Below are positions 37,852 to 47,211 of a stretch of 64,000 bases of DNA, piece by piece. Made by a program: the position numbers and the translations under genes. The notes under the pieces are model-generated. The model was given only the letters and a program-made list of their open reading frames with translations, made no database searches and was not told the origin of the DNA. This stretch comes from Gammaproteobacteria bacterium (lineage in GTDB: Bacteria; Pseudomonadota; Gammaproteobacteria; Pseudomonadales; Azotimanducaceae). The stretch is from assembly GCA_026708185.1 (NCBI GenBank), contig JAPOVK010000027.1:86093-150092 (forward strand), read 5' to 3'. Each line of letters starts with the position of its first letter. Positions within the stretch are counted from its first letter, which is position 1.

Positions 37852-40266
37852 ATGGACAACCAGGCGCGCATCGTCATCGTCGGCGGCGGCATCATGGGTG
37901 TTGGCCTGCTCTACCACTTGGCTGCGGAGGGCTGCGAAGACGTCCTCTTGATCGAGAAGGGCGAGTTGACGTCCGGCTCGACCTGGCACGCGGCCGGTCA
38001 ATGCCCGAACCTCGTCGGCAACTACAACCTCGCCAAGATCCACGACTACAGCATCTCTCTTTACCGGGAACTAGAGCGACTGACCGGTCAGGCCGTCGGC
38101 TGGCATGGCTGCGGCAGCGTCCGCTTCGCCCTCACCGAGCGGGACCTGGACTGGTTCCGCTACCTGCGCGGAATCGCCGCTAACGTGGGCTACCACATGG
38201 AGATCATCGACGCCCAGAAGATCGCCAAGCTCAACCCGTTCGTCTCCACCGAAGGCGTGCGGGCCGGTGCCTGGACCCGGAACGACGGTCACGCCGACCC
38301 GTCCGGGCTCTGCAACGCGATGGCCCGGGGCGCCCGCGACCTAGGCGCCCGGATCGTGCGGCACAACCTGGTGACCGACATCAAGGCGCTGCCGGGCGGC
38401 GAATGGGAACTGGCCACCGAACAGGGCCAGGTCGTTGCCGAAACGGTGGTCAACGCGGCGGGCTGCTATGCCCGGCAGGTGGCGCAGATGGTGGGAACAG
38501 ACCTGCCCATCTGCAACATTCAGCACCACTACATGGTTTCGGGACCAGTGCCCGAACTCGAGGAGAGAAGCGAAGAGCTCCCGGTGATGCGCGACCCCTA
38601 TGCCTCGGCCTACCTGAGGCAGGAGCAGAAGTCGGGCCTGATCGGCATCTACGAGGGCGAAAGGCTCGCCGAAGCCTGGCCGCCGAGCGGCCTGCCGCCG
38701 TGGGAGTCCGACAGCGAACTCTTCTCCGACGACCTCGAACGCCTGATGCCCTGGCTCGGCCGCGCCATGGCGCGCATGCCGATCTTCGAACCGGCCGGCA
38801 TCCGGCGCATCGTCAACGGGGCCATCTCGCACAGCCCCGACGGACTGCCCATGCTCGGCCCGGTGGCCGGGCTCAGGAACTTCTGGCTCTGCTGCGGCTC
38901 GTCATTCGGCATCGCCCAGGGCGCCGGCAGCGGCAAGTACCTGGCCCAGTGGATGCTGCACGGCGATTCCGAAATCAACATGACCGGCTTCGATCCCCGC
39001 CGCTTCGGCATCTTCGCCGACGCGGACTACATGGGGGCCAGGGGTCGCCAGGATTACAGCAGAACCTACGCCACGCCGTTCCCCGGCGAAGAACTGCCAG
39101 CCGCCCGTCGATGCCGGAGCAGCCCCTTGTACGACAAGCTGAAGGCGCAAGGCTGCGTCTATACCGAGGCTTTTGGCTGGGAGCGCCCCAAGTGGTTCTC
39201 GCCGGACGGCCGCGAGGAGCAGTACAGCTTCCGCCACAACAACGTCTTCGAGCTGGTCCGCGACGAGTGCCTCGCCGTGCGTGAGCGGGTCGGCGTCCTT
39301 GACCTCTCCGGGTTCGCAAAGTACGACGTGACGGGACACGACGCGCGGGCCATGCTCGATCGGCTGTGCGCCAACCGGGTACCAAGACGCGGGCGGATCG
39401 CCCTGACCCATGTGCTGTCCGAGGGCGGGCGCATCGGCGCGGAGATGACCATCACGAACATCGACGACGAGACGTTCTACGTGCTCTCGGCCGCCGGCGC
39501 CGAATTGCGCGACCTCGACCACCTCGAGCAGGGCCGACACCCGGGCGACGAGGTGCGCATCGACAACGTGACGGACCGCCGTGGCGTGCTGGTCTTGGCC
39601 GGACCCCGGGCCAGGGATGTGCTGGGTCGGCTCACGGATGCGCCCTTGGACAACAGCGCCTTTCGCTGGCTAACGGCCAAGGAAATCGACATCGCCGGCT
39701 TGCCGGTGCGGGCGCTTCGGGTGAACTACGTCGGCGAACTCGGCTGGGAACTGCACCCGGCCATGGAGCACATGGAGGCGCTCTACGATGCCCTCAAGGA
39801 AGCCGGCGCGGAATCCGGCATCCGCGATTTCGGCCTCTACGCGGTCAACAGCCTGCGGATGGAAAAGGCCTACCGCAGTTGGGGTGCGGAGCTGACCAAC
39901 GAAGTCACCCTCATCGACGCCGCCATGGACCGCTTCATCAAGTTCGACAAGGGCGACTTCGTCGGTCGGGATGCGACCCTGGAACAGCGGGACCGCACGC
40001 TGCAGCTCATCTACTTCAGCCTCGACGCAGGCGATGCCGACGTTGCGGGCGGCGAGCCGATCTTCGCGGGCGATGAGTGCGTGGGCGTGACCACGACCGG
40101 CGGCTACGGCCACGTCGTTGGTCAGAGTCTCGGCTTCGGCTACGTTCCGCCGTCGCTTGCGGAACCGGGCACGGCGTTGACGGTCGACGTCCTCGGCCAG
40201 CGACGGTCCATGACGCTGCACCACGATCCGGTCTACGATCCGGCCAACCTCCGATTGCGCGCGTGA
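37852..40266 (+). CDS. FAD-dependent oxidase-GcvT fusion (dimethylglycine/sarcosine dehydrogenase type)
   Basis: 804 aa. An N-terminal DAO-type FAD domain starts VIVGGGIMGVGLLYHL and contains SGSTWHAAG, where H46 aligns with the histidine that carries covalent FAD in dimethylglycine and sarcosine dehydrogenases. After a linker domain (about residues 385-440) comes a C-terminal aminomethyltransferase (GcvT-like) tetrahydrofolate-binding domain with YVGELGWELHPAMEHMEALYDAL and the GYGHVVGQSLGFGYV C-terminal barrel. It oxidatively demethylates an N-methyl amino acid and passes the C1 unit to tetrahydrofolate. The ATG at 37852 precedes the Rossmann motif closely; the frame is open to 37726. Followed after 6 bp by a paralogue. 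Confidence 0.9.
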   Translation: MDNQARIVIVGGGIMGVGLLYHLAAEGCEDVLLIEKGELTSGSTWHAAGQCPNLVGNYNLAKIHDYSISLYRELERLTGQAVGWHGCGSVRFALTERDLDWFRYLRGIAANVGYHMEIIDAQKIAKLNPFVSTEGVRAGAWTRNDGHADPSGLCNAMARGARDLGARIVRHNLVTDIKALPGGEWELATEQGQVVAETVVNAAGCYARQVAQMVGTDLPICNIQHHYMVSGPVPELEERSEELPVMRDPYASAYLRQEQKSGLIGIYEGERLAEAWPPSGLPPWESDSELFSDDLERLMPWLGRAMARMPIFEPAGIRRIVNGAISHSPDGLPMLGPVAGLRNFWLCCGSSFGIAQGAGSGKYLAQWMLHGDSEINMTGFDPRRFGIFADADYMGARGRQDYSRTYATPFPGEELPAARRCRSSPLYDKLKAQGCVYTEAFGWERPKWFSPDGREEQYSFRHNNVFELVRDECLAVRERVGVLDLSGFAKYDVTGHDARAMLDRLCANRVPRRGRIALTHVLSEGGRIGAEMTITNIDDETFYVLSAAGAELRDLDHLEQGRHPGDEVRIDNVTDRRGVLVLAGPRARDVLGRLTDAPLDNSAFRWLTAKEIDIAGLPVRALRVNYVGELGWELHPAMEHMEALYDALKEAGAESGIRDFGLYAVNSLRMEKAYRSWGAELTNEVTLIDAAMDRFIKFDKGDFVGRDATLEQRDRTLQLIYFSLDAGDADVAGGEPIFAGDECVGVTTTGGYGHVVGQSLGFGYVPPSLAEPGTALTVDVLGQRRSMTLHHDPVYDPANLRLRA

Positions 40267-40272
40267 CGATTC

Positions 40273-42723
40273 ATGGCGACCGAGCGCCCTGACGACCTGC
40301 CGCGTCGCGCCAGCGTCCTCGTGATCGGCGGCGGCGTGATCGGTTGCTCGGTCGCCTATCACCTCGCACGGGCCGGGGTCACGGACGTGGTGCTGCTGGA
40401 GCGCAAGCAGCTCACGTCGGGCACCACCTGGCATGCGGCGGGACTGGTGGGCCAGCTTCGCACGTCCATCAACATGACGGAGCTGGCGCGCTATACCAGC
40501 GAGCTCTACCTGCGCCTGGAGGCCGAAACCGGCCAGGCGACCGGCTACCGGCGTTGCGGCTCGATCTCCATCGCCACCACCGAGGAACGCCTCGAGGAAC
40601 TCAAGCGCAGCGCCTCGATGGCGAAGGTCTTCGGCCTCGAGGTGAACGTGGTCACACCGGGAGACATCGCGGCCCGCGTTCCGCTGTTGCACACCGCCGA
40701 CGTGCTCGGCGGCATCCACATTCCGTCCGATGGCTACGCCAACGCGGTGGACGTCACCAACGCGCTCGCCCGCGGCGCCCGCACGGCTGGTGCGCGGATC
40801 TTCGAGAACCTCCCCGTCACGGAAATCCGCAGGGCGGGAGGGCGCGCAACCGGCGTGACCACGGAACGCGGCGACATCGACGCCGACTGCGTGGTGTTGT
40901 GCACCGGCATGTGGACCCGGGCGCTCGCAGCAACGATCGGTGTGAACGTACCGCTCCATGCCTGCGAGCACTACTACGCCCTGTTCGAGTCGGTCGCGGG
41001 CCTCGATGCAAGCTTCCCGGTCGTGCGCGACTACGACGCGTACACCTACTACAAGCACGACGCGGGGCGGCTCCTCGTCGGCGCGTTCGAACCGCACGCC
41101 CGCCCGTGGGGCATGGACGGCATCCCCGAGGACTTCAGTTTCGACGAGATCGCCGGCAACTTCGAGCACTTTGAACCCGTCCTCGAGCAGGCCATGGTGC
41201 GCCTCCCGGCGCTGGAATCGGCGGGCCTCTCGACGTTCTTCTGCGGGCCGGAGAGTTTCACGCCGGATGTGCGGTACCACCTCGGCCAGGCGCCGGAACT
41301 CGACAACTGTTTCGTGGCGGCGGGGCTCAACTCGATCGGCCTGCAATCCGCCGGCGGCATCGGCCGGGTGATCACGGAGTGGATTCGCCTCGGACATCCG
41401 CCGTCGGACCTGTGGGAAGTGGATGTGCGCCGCAACCACCCCTTCCAGCGCAACCGCAAGTACCTGCACGAACGGGTCTCGGAGAGCCTCGGGCTGCTTT
41501 ACGCCACGCACTATCCCTATCGGCAATACGAAACCGCCAGGGGAGTTCGCAAATCGCCGCTCCACGACCGCCTGCAGGCCATCGGCGCGTGCCACGGCGA
41601 GGTCGCCGGCTGGGAGCGCCCCAACTGGTATGCACCGGAACCGAGCCAAGCCCGTTACGAGTACAGCTATGGACAACAGAACTGGTTCGAGCATTCCGCC
41701 GAGGAACATCGCGCCGTGCGCGAGCGGGTGGGGCTGTTCGACCTGTCCTCGTTCGGCAAATTCCGGTTCCAGGGCCCCGACGCGGCCCAGGTGCTGAACA
41801 CCGTCTGCGGCAACGACGTGGACGTCCGCCCCGGACGCATCGTCTACACCCAGTGGCTGAACGACCGGGGCGGCATCGAAGCGGATCTCACCGTCACCCG
41901 GCTCGCCGAAGACGACTACCTGATCGTCACCGCCGCCGCCACGGAAGTGCGGGACTTCCACTGGCTGCAAACGCACATTCCGGACGACGCCAGGTGCGTG
42001 CTCACCAACGTGACGTCGGCCATGGGCGTGATCTCCATCATGGGGCCCAACGCGCGGGCGCTGCTGCAATCGCTGACCCCGGACGACCTCTCGCATGAGG
42101 CTTTCCGCTTCGCCCGTAGCCGCGAGATCCAGCTCGGCTACGCGATGGTGCGCGCCTCCCGGATCACCTACGTCGGCGAACTCGGCTGGGAACTCTACAT
42201 CCCCACCGAGTTCACGGTTGGCGTCTACGACACCATCGTCGCCGCGGGCGAACCTTTCGGCCTGGCCCACGCCGGCTACCACGCACTCGATTCGCTGCGC
42301 ATCGAGAAGGCCTACCGCCACTGGGGCCACGACATCACCGACGAGGACACCGCGCTGGAAGCGGGCCTCGACTTCGCGGTGAAGTTCGACAAGCCGGGCG
42401 GCTTCATCGGCCGCGAGGCGCTGCTCAGGGACAAGGAGGCCGGGCCGACCAAGCGCCTGTTACAGTTCCGGCTGACGGACCCGGAGGCGCTGCTCTACCA
42501 CAACGAACCGATCTGGCACGAGGACACCCTCGTCGGCCACATCACCTCCGGCGCCTACGGCCACACCCTCGGCGGCGCCATCGGCCTCGGCTACGTCGAC
42601 ACGGCCAAGGCGCCGGACCCGGCGGAGGGGGGCTTCAGCATCGAGGTGGCCGGGGAACGCATACCGGCGGAGGTGTCGTCGCGGCCGTTGTACGATCCCG
42701 GGAACAAGCGCATCCGGCGCTGA
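40273..42723 (+). CDS. FAD-dependent oxidase-GcvT fusion, paralogue
   Basis: 816 aa, same architecture as the preceding gene: Rossmann VLVIGGGVIGCSVAYHLARAG, covalent-FAD-type motif SGTTWHAAG (H53), linker domain, then a GcvT-like half ending GAYGHTLGGAIGLGYV. The two paralogues are clearly diverged throughout, so they probably act on different substrates, for example dimethylglycine and sarcosine in sequence. It is co-transcribed with its neighbour (6-bp gap) and lies opposite the corrinoid operon. Confidence 0.9.
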   Translation: MATERPDDLPRRASVLVIGGGVIGCSVAYHLARAGVTDVVLLERKQLTSGTTWHAAGLVGQLRTSINMTELARYTSELYLRLEAETGQATGYRRCGSISIATTEERLEELKRSASMAKVFGLEVNVVTPGDIAARVPLLHTADVLGGIHIPSDGYANAVDVTNALARGARTAGARIFENLPVTEIRRAGGRATGVTTERGDIDADCVVLCTGMWTRALAATIGVNVPLHACEHYYALFESVAGLDASFPVVRDYDAYTYYKHDAGRLLVGAFEPHARPWGMDGIPEDFSFDEIAGNFEHFEPVLEQAMVRLPALESAGLSTFFCGPESFTPDVRYHLGQAPELDNCFVAAGLNSIGLQSAGGIGRVITEWIRLGHPPSDLWEVDVRRNHPFQRNRKYLHERVSESLGLLYATHYPYRQYETARGVRKSPLHDRLQAIGACHGEVAGWERPNWYAPEPSQARYEYSYGQQNWFEHSAEEHRAVRERVGLFDLSSFGKFRFQGPDAAQVLNTVCGNDVDVRPGRIVYTQWLNDRGGIEADLTVTRLAEDDYLIVTAAATEVRDFHWLQTHIPDDARCVLTNVTSAMGVISIMGPNARALLQSLTPDDLSHEAFRFARSREIQLGYAMVRASRITYVGELGWELYIPTEFTVGVYDTIVAAGEPFGLAHAGYHALDSLRIEKAYRHWGHDITDEDTALEAGLDFAVKFDKPGGFIGREALLRDKEAGPTKRLLQFRLTDPEALLYHNEPIWHEDTLVGHITSGAYGHTLGGAIGLGYVDTAKAPDPAEGGFSIEVAGERIPAEVSSRPLYDPGNKRIRR

Positions 42724-42766
42724 TGTCGGACTAGCTGCTTTTCCCCGCTCAGGCGACACAGCCGAA

Positions 42767-42805
42767 CGGTCGGAATGGGTTCCGATTGGACCCTCGCTCC
42801 GACCG
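42767..42805. terminator. Possible bidirectional stem-loop between convergent genes
   Basis: CGGTCGGA (42767-42774) pairs with TCCGACCG (42798-42805) across a 23-nt loop, in the 102-bp gap between convergent genes. There is no T-tract on either side, so a Rho-independent role is doubtful. Confidence 0.25.
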
Positions 42806-42825
42806 GGCCGCCGCAGACGTCATCA

Positions 42826-43179
42826 TCAGTCTTCGCGCTTGAAGACGTGGACGGCCAGCGCGACCTCCTGGCCTAGCCATGTCGCAAGCAACGTGTGCTC
42901 CTCCAGTGCGTCGTCCGTCAGCGGGTGGACCAGGATGTCGAGGACGCCGCGATGTTCGTCGAGCCATGGAATCAGTCGGTCGAACTCGTCGGCGTCGAAG
43001 GTGAGCTGGCAACTCCATCTGGGGTGGGGGCCGACGAAGCGGCGATGAAAGCGGCCAAGCCCGACATGGCAATGCCGCCAGGCGTTGATGCACAAGGTCC
43101 GCGCCGCCTCCTCGGTGGCCTCGTCGAAGTAGACGTGCGCGTGGTAGCGCTCGTGCGAGTTGACGGGCCGCTTTGGCAT
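42826..43179 (-). CDS. DOPA 4,5-dioxygenase family protein
   Basis: 117 aa. YHAHVYFDEATEEAARTL, the GRFHRRFVGPHP segment and YxxxF/'WLDEHRGVLDILVHPLTDD' match the small DOPA 4,5-dioxygenase family (PF08883), whose histidines (HAH, FH, PHP, HP) are likely metal ligands. Bacterial members are usually of unknown substrate; extradiol cleavage of a catechol is the named activity. It starts 10 bp after the sulfatase stop and is likely co-transcribed with it. Confidence 0.85.
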   Translation of the reverse strand: MPKRPVNSHERYHAHVYFDEATEEAARTLCINAWRHCHVGLGRFHRRFVGPHPRWSCQLTFDADEFDRLIPWLDEHRGVLDILVHPLTDDALEEHTLLATWLGQEVALAVHVFKRED

Positions 43180-43189
43180 GTTCGGAGTC

Positions 43190-45469
43190 CTATTGGCGAG
43201 CCATGGCCGCGCGTGCCTGGCGTTGTGACTCGTCGCGTTTGTCCCGATCGGTCTGCCGCTTGGGGAGTTCGAACGTTACTCTCCTGATCTCGCCGGGGTA
43301 TGCGAAGGGCGGCTGGTAGTCCCGGTTGACCGGCGCGATCGCCCTTCCCAAGTCCATGCCGGTACTCGACAGCATGCCCAGCAGGAGCGGGATCTCGCCG
43401 TCCGCAACCACATCGCCGTCGATGAGCAGTCGCACTGCCGCACGTCGCGCCTGCAGCCGTTCGACCTGAAACCCAACCGCGTGCCCGCCGGCGGCGAGCG
43501 CGGTCGGGGCCGAGACTTTCGTGTGTGCATGGAAGCAGTTGTAGTCGAATTGCAATCTGCCACCGAGGATGTAGAAGGCGAATCCGGAGTTGATCGTTCC
43601 CCGGTTGACCAGCGCGCCGTCGCCGCCCGACTGCGGATGCAGGAGCTCGACTTGCGTCGTCCAGCCCCGTGCGGCCGAGGGACACGCGTCCGACACGATG
43701 TGGGAGACCGGCGGGTAGTAGACGAACAGGTCCCGCGCGGTCGGCCGCCCCGGCCGCCGCGACGCCCGGAACGTCTGCGCGGCAGGGCGGTCGTCCAGCG
43801 GCAGGACGCCGTGCGTCTCAGCCTGCTGCCACCAGAGCTCGATCATCGCCCGCAAGCGCTCCGGCTGCTCGTTGGCGAGGTCGTTGGTTTCGGAGAAATC
43901 CTCGTCGAGGTGGTAGAGCTCCCACTTGTCGTCATCGTCCCAGGACGTACCCGACACATGCCGCACCACGGCCTTCCAGCCGTCCTGCCAGATGCCGCGG
44001 TGTCCGAGCATCTCGAAATACTGGACGCTTCGCGCTGGCGTTGCCTCGGCCGAGGCCAGCGTCGGGGCGAGCGAAGCGCCGTGCAGCGGCATCTGCGTCA
44101 CGCCGTTGTGCTCCGTGGGCGCCTCGGTGCCCGTGAGCTCGAGGATCGTCGGCATGATGTCGATCGCGTGACAGAAGGACCGGCGGATCGCACCGTCTCC
44201 TTCGATGGATCCCGGCCAATGCACTACCAGCGGGTCGCGCACGCCACCGCCGTGGGTGTTCTGCTTGTACCACTTGAGCGGCGTATTGCCGACCTGCGAC
44301 CAGCCCCAAGGGATATTGGAGTGGCTCTCGGGACCGCCGATGTCATCGAGGCGCTTCACCGCCTCGTCGACATCTTCGACCATGCCGTTGAACCACCGCA
44401 TCTCGTCGAAGACGCCGGTCGGACCGCCCTCCTGGCTGGCGCCGTTGTCCGACATGACGATGAGGAGCGTATCGTCGAGGCGGTCGATTTCCTTCAGAAA
44501 TGCCACCAGTCGACCGATCTGCGCGTCCGTGTGGTCGAGTTGGGCGGCGAACGCTTCCTGCAGACGCGCGGCGAACTGGCGTTCGTTCGGGGTGAGTTCG
44601 GCCCACGGCCTAACCCCTGGATTCAAGGGAGCTAGACCGGTGCTCTCCGGGATGATGCCAAGTGCCTTCTGCCGCTCGAACCAGTCGGCCCGGATCGCGT
44701 CCCAGCCCGCATCGAAACGGCCCCGGTACTTGTCGCGGTAGGCCTTTGGCGACTGGTGGGGCGAGTGGGTGGCGCCGAACGCGACGTATAGGAAGAAGGG
44801 GCGCTCGGGAGTGAGCGAGACCTGGTCGCGCAGCATCGCGATGGACCTGTCGACCACATCCTCCGAGACGTGGTAGCCGTCTTCGGGCAGCGCCGGCGCC
44901 TCGATGTGGTGGTTGTCGCTCGTGAGTTCGGGATAGAACTGGTCTGTCTCACCCTGCATGAAGCCGTAGAAGCGGTCGAATCCCCGCTGCAGGGGCCAGT
45001 TGTGGAACGGACCTGCGGCGGAGCACTCGGCCATCGGCGTCAGGTGCCATTTGCCGGCGGCGTACGTTCCATAGCCGGCCCCGCGCAGCACGTCCGCCAC
45101 AGTCGCCGCAGATCGCGGCAGGAGGCCGCGCATGTTCGGATACCCCGTGTCCATGTTGGACACGCCCCGCATGCCCACGGCGTGATGGTTGCGCCCGGTC
45201 AAGAGACACGCCCGCGTCGGCGAGCAGAGCGCCGTCGTGTGGAAGTTCACGTAGCGCAGGCCGTTGCCGGCCAAGGCGTCGATGTTCGGCGTCTCAATCG
45301 TCGAGCCGTAGCACCCGAAGTGCGAGAAACCGGTATCGTCCAACACGACGACCACGACGTTCGGCTTGCCGCTCCCTGTCGTCGGCGTCGGCCACCAGGG
45401 CTCGGACTCGTAGACCGTTCGACCAATCCGACCCTCGAACGGCTCACCCGATGGGTGCTTGTAGCTCAT
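43190..45469 (-). CDS. Type I arylsulfatase, no signal peptide
   Basis: 759 aa. The sulfatase signature CSPTRACLLTGR has Cys82 in the C-x-P-x-R context needed for conversion to formylglycine; LDDTG (D44, D45) supplies metal ligands, and further on are SPHQSPKAYRDKY and MSDNGASQEGG. A C-terminal extension (about 600-759) of beta-sandwich character follows the catalytic domain. No signal peptide is visible at the ATG (45469), chosen because it gives MSYKHPSGEPFEGRIGRT, typical of long arylsulfatases such as those acting in the cytoplasm. Substrate unknown. Formylglycine-generating enzyme is not in the window. Confidence 0.92.
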   Translation of the reverse strand: MSYKHPSGEPFEGRIGRTVYESEPWWPTPTTGSGKPNVVVVVLDDTGFSHFGCYGSTIETPNIDALAGNGLRYVNFHTTALCSPTRACLLTGRNHHAVGMRGVSNMDTGYPNMRGLLPRSAATVADVLRGAGYGTYAAGKWHLTPMAECSAAGPFHNWPLQRGFDRFYGFMQGETDQFYPELTSDNHHIEAPALPEDGYHVSEDVVDRSIAMLRDQVSLTPERPFFLYVAFGATHSPHQSPKAYRDKYRGRFDAGWDAIRADWFERQKALGIIPESTGLAPLNPGVRPWAELTPNERQFAARLQEAFAAQLDHTDAQIGRLVAFLKEIDRLDDTLLIVMSDNGASQEGGPTGVFDEMRWFNGMVEDVDEAVKRLDDIGGPESHSNIPWGWSQVGNTPLKWYKQNTHGGGVRDPLVVHWPGSIEGDGAIRRSFCHAIDIMPTILELTGTEAPTEHNGVTQMPLHGASLAPTLASAEATPARSVQYFEMLGHRGIWQDGWKAVVRHVSGTSWDDDDKWELYHLDEDFSETNDLANEQPERLRAMIELWWQQAETHGVLPLDDRPAAQTFRASRRPGRPTARDLFVYYPPVSHIVSDACPSAARGWTTQVELLHPQSGGDGALVNRGTINSGFAFYILGGRLQFDYNCFHAHTKVSAPTALAAGGHAVGFQVERLQARRAAVRLLIDGDVVADGEIPLLLGMLSSTGMDLGRAIAPVNRDYQPPFAYPGEIRRVTFELPKRQTDRDKRDESQRQARAAMARQ

Positions 45470-45566
45470 TGATCGCTCCTGAGCGCCTCGAAAACATGCG
45501 CGCGCGTATTGTGCCCCAGTGCAGTCATGGCGCCGAAAAGCCGAGGCTTGAATCTGCGAGCGGCGG

Positions 45567-47054
45567 TCAGGCGGTCGTGCCGCCAGTAGGGTCGGACGGC
45601 ATCGTGAGCCGGGTGCCCAGGCGTTCAGCCTGTTCGGCCGTATCGAAGGCGTGGCACGTGCGAAGCGTCGCCATGGTCGCCTCGAAGCCACGCCACGGTA
45701 CTGCGGCCGTCCAACCCCAGGCGAAGTCGAGCATGCGCAACATCGCGTGTGCCCCGTGCCCGGCCGTCAAGGCCCGTTGTCCCGCGATGTAGTTGTCGCG
45801 ATAGACGGTGGGAATGACGATGCGCTCCTGGTCGCCGGCAACGAGTTCGGCATTCATCATCATCCGCGCGACACGACCGTTGCCGTCGGCGAACGGATGC
45901 ACTTCGGAGACGAGGAAGTGGATGAAGGCTGCGCGACGGAACGGCGAATCGAGCGTCCTGTACATCTCGAAGCCGCGCTCGAGTGTGCCGACGACGGCGT
46001 CGGGTCGCACGAATTCTATCGCGCCGACCCAGTTCGCCGCCGTCTTGAACCGGCCGGGCGCGGCGTCGGGCCGATTGGCGAGCATAGCCGCGTGGCGTTC
46101 ACGCAGGAGGTCGATGAAATCGTGGGCGGAGTGCGGAACACGACGCATTCCGGTGGGGTCGGAGACGATGCGCCAGACGCCCAGCACGTCGTGTGCATCC
46201 GCCGGACGCTCTGCCGGTATGCGGCCGTGGAAGACGATCTGTTCGGCCTCCTCCGGAGTGAATTCGGTCCCCTCGATGTAGTTCGAGAAGTACGCTTCGA
46301 AGAACGCCAGCGTGGCTTGGCCGATGCCGTCGCGCGGCTGCGGCCTAACCGACGCGTGTGGCGTGCGCAGCAGCTCGCCGACAAGCCCAGCGAGCAGCGC
46401 GACGCGGGCCGGATCGTAGGCGTGCCCCGCCGCCCGGGCTCGCGCCGCAGGCGCCGAGAGCCGCACTTCGCGAGTGCCCGTGAGCGCGCCGAGGATCGCG
46501 TCCAGATCCGCACGCTCGGCAACTCGATCGATGTGGGGAGCCATGCGCCGAGCGTCGTCGCGAAGGCGGTTGGCAGCATCCTGGCCGGCTGCCGCGACCA
46601 ACTGTTCGAGGCGGGCCTCGATCTCCGGTCGCCGCAGTGTACGCGGCAAGCGGCCGCGCCGGCCCCGCGACGGGCGCAGGTTGTCCAGGTAGGCGCGTGC
46701 GGGAGCACTCAGGAACAGCTCGCCGAGGAACGGCTGGTCGTCCGGTGTCGGCGGGGCACCGCGCCTAGGCCGCAGTACGATGCCGGGCAGTTCAATGTCG
46801 GCACCGCGCGGCGTCACCAGGCACACCGAGCCGTCGGGCGCAGGCTCGAGTTCCAGCGCGGTACGGTCCGCGACCAACGCACCGGGGAAATAGCCGGCGA
46901 CGACGTCCCAGAGGTTGCGACGGACCAGAGTCTCCGCGTCGGTACGCAAATCCCGCGTATAGAGACGAGAGGCGAGCTTGCGTAGGCGTCCCTGGGCGAC
47001 GCGACGCGACACCTCCGTGCTGATGCGAGCGCGCGACACGAATACCTCCGGCAT
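45567..47054 (-). CDS. Fic-domain protein with AbiEi-like N-terminus
   Basis: 495 aa. The C-terminal half is a Fic AMP-transferase domain with the catalytic HPFADGNGRVARM (His near residue 386). The autoinhibitory helix appears upstream as SNYIEGTEF, i.e. the S-x-x-x-E-G form of class II Fic proteins. The first 150 residues (winged-helix-like RISTEVSRRVAQGRLRKLASRLYT, then a beta-rich segment with VADRTALE) resemble the DNA-binding antitoxin AbiEi. The combination could be a self-regulating toxin. Start: ATG at 47054 was preferred; a GTG at 47066 is in frame. It is preceded by a promoter with a perfect -10. Confidence 0.85.
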   Translation of the reverse strand: MPEVFVSRARISTEVSRRVAQGRLRKLASRLYTRDLRTDAETLVRRNLWDVVAGYFPGALVADRTALELEPAPDGSVCLVTPRGADIELPGIVLRPRRGAPPTPDDQPFLGELFLSAPARAYLDNLRPSRGRRGRLPRTLRRPEIEARLEQLVAAAGQDAANRLRDDARRMAPHIDRVAERADLDAILGALTGTREVRLSAPAARARAAGHAYDPARVALLAGLVGELLRTPHASVRPQPRDGIGQATLAFFEAYFSNYIEGTEFTPEEAEQIVFHGRIPAERPADAHDVLGVWRIVSDPTGMRRVPHSAHDFIDLLRERHAAMLANRPDAAPGRFKTAANWVGAIEFVRPDAVVGTLERGFEMYRTLDSPFRRAAFIHFLVSEVHPFADGNGRVARMMMNAELVAGDQERIVIPTVYRDNYIAGQRALTAGHGAHAMLRMLDFAWGWTAAVPWRGFEATMATLRTCHAFDTAEQAERLGTRLTMPSDPTGGTTA

Positions 47055-47131
47055 GGCGTCCACCACGGCCGAGGGCGAGGGTTTTGCCTTTACAGCGATG
47101 TCGGCTGGCCCGGTTTTGGGGATAAAGCTAG

Positions 47132-47162
47132 ATTATAGGCGAAAATAAGAGGGTTTTGCCAA
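47132..47162 (-). promoter_or_regulatory. Promoter of the Fic gene
   Basis: On the minus strand TTGGCA (complement of 47157-47162) and TATAAT (complement of 47132-47137) are separated by 19 bp in an A+T-rich patch. They lie about 80 bp upstream of the Fic start. The spacer is slightly long but the -10 is perfect. Confidence 0.55.
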
Positions 47163-47211
47163 TTTAGGTGGCGTCCGCACGCAGGCTCAGGGTCCGGCTC
47201 TTCTCACGTTT

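Noticed and set aside
39670..42330. An 886-codon open frame on the minus strand opposite the FAD-GcvT genes.
   Set aside because: It spans the junction of two well-supported genes on the other strand and shows no motif; a GC-driven shadow.
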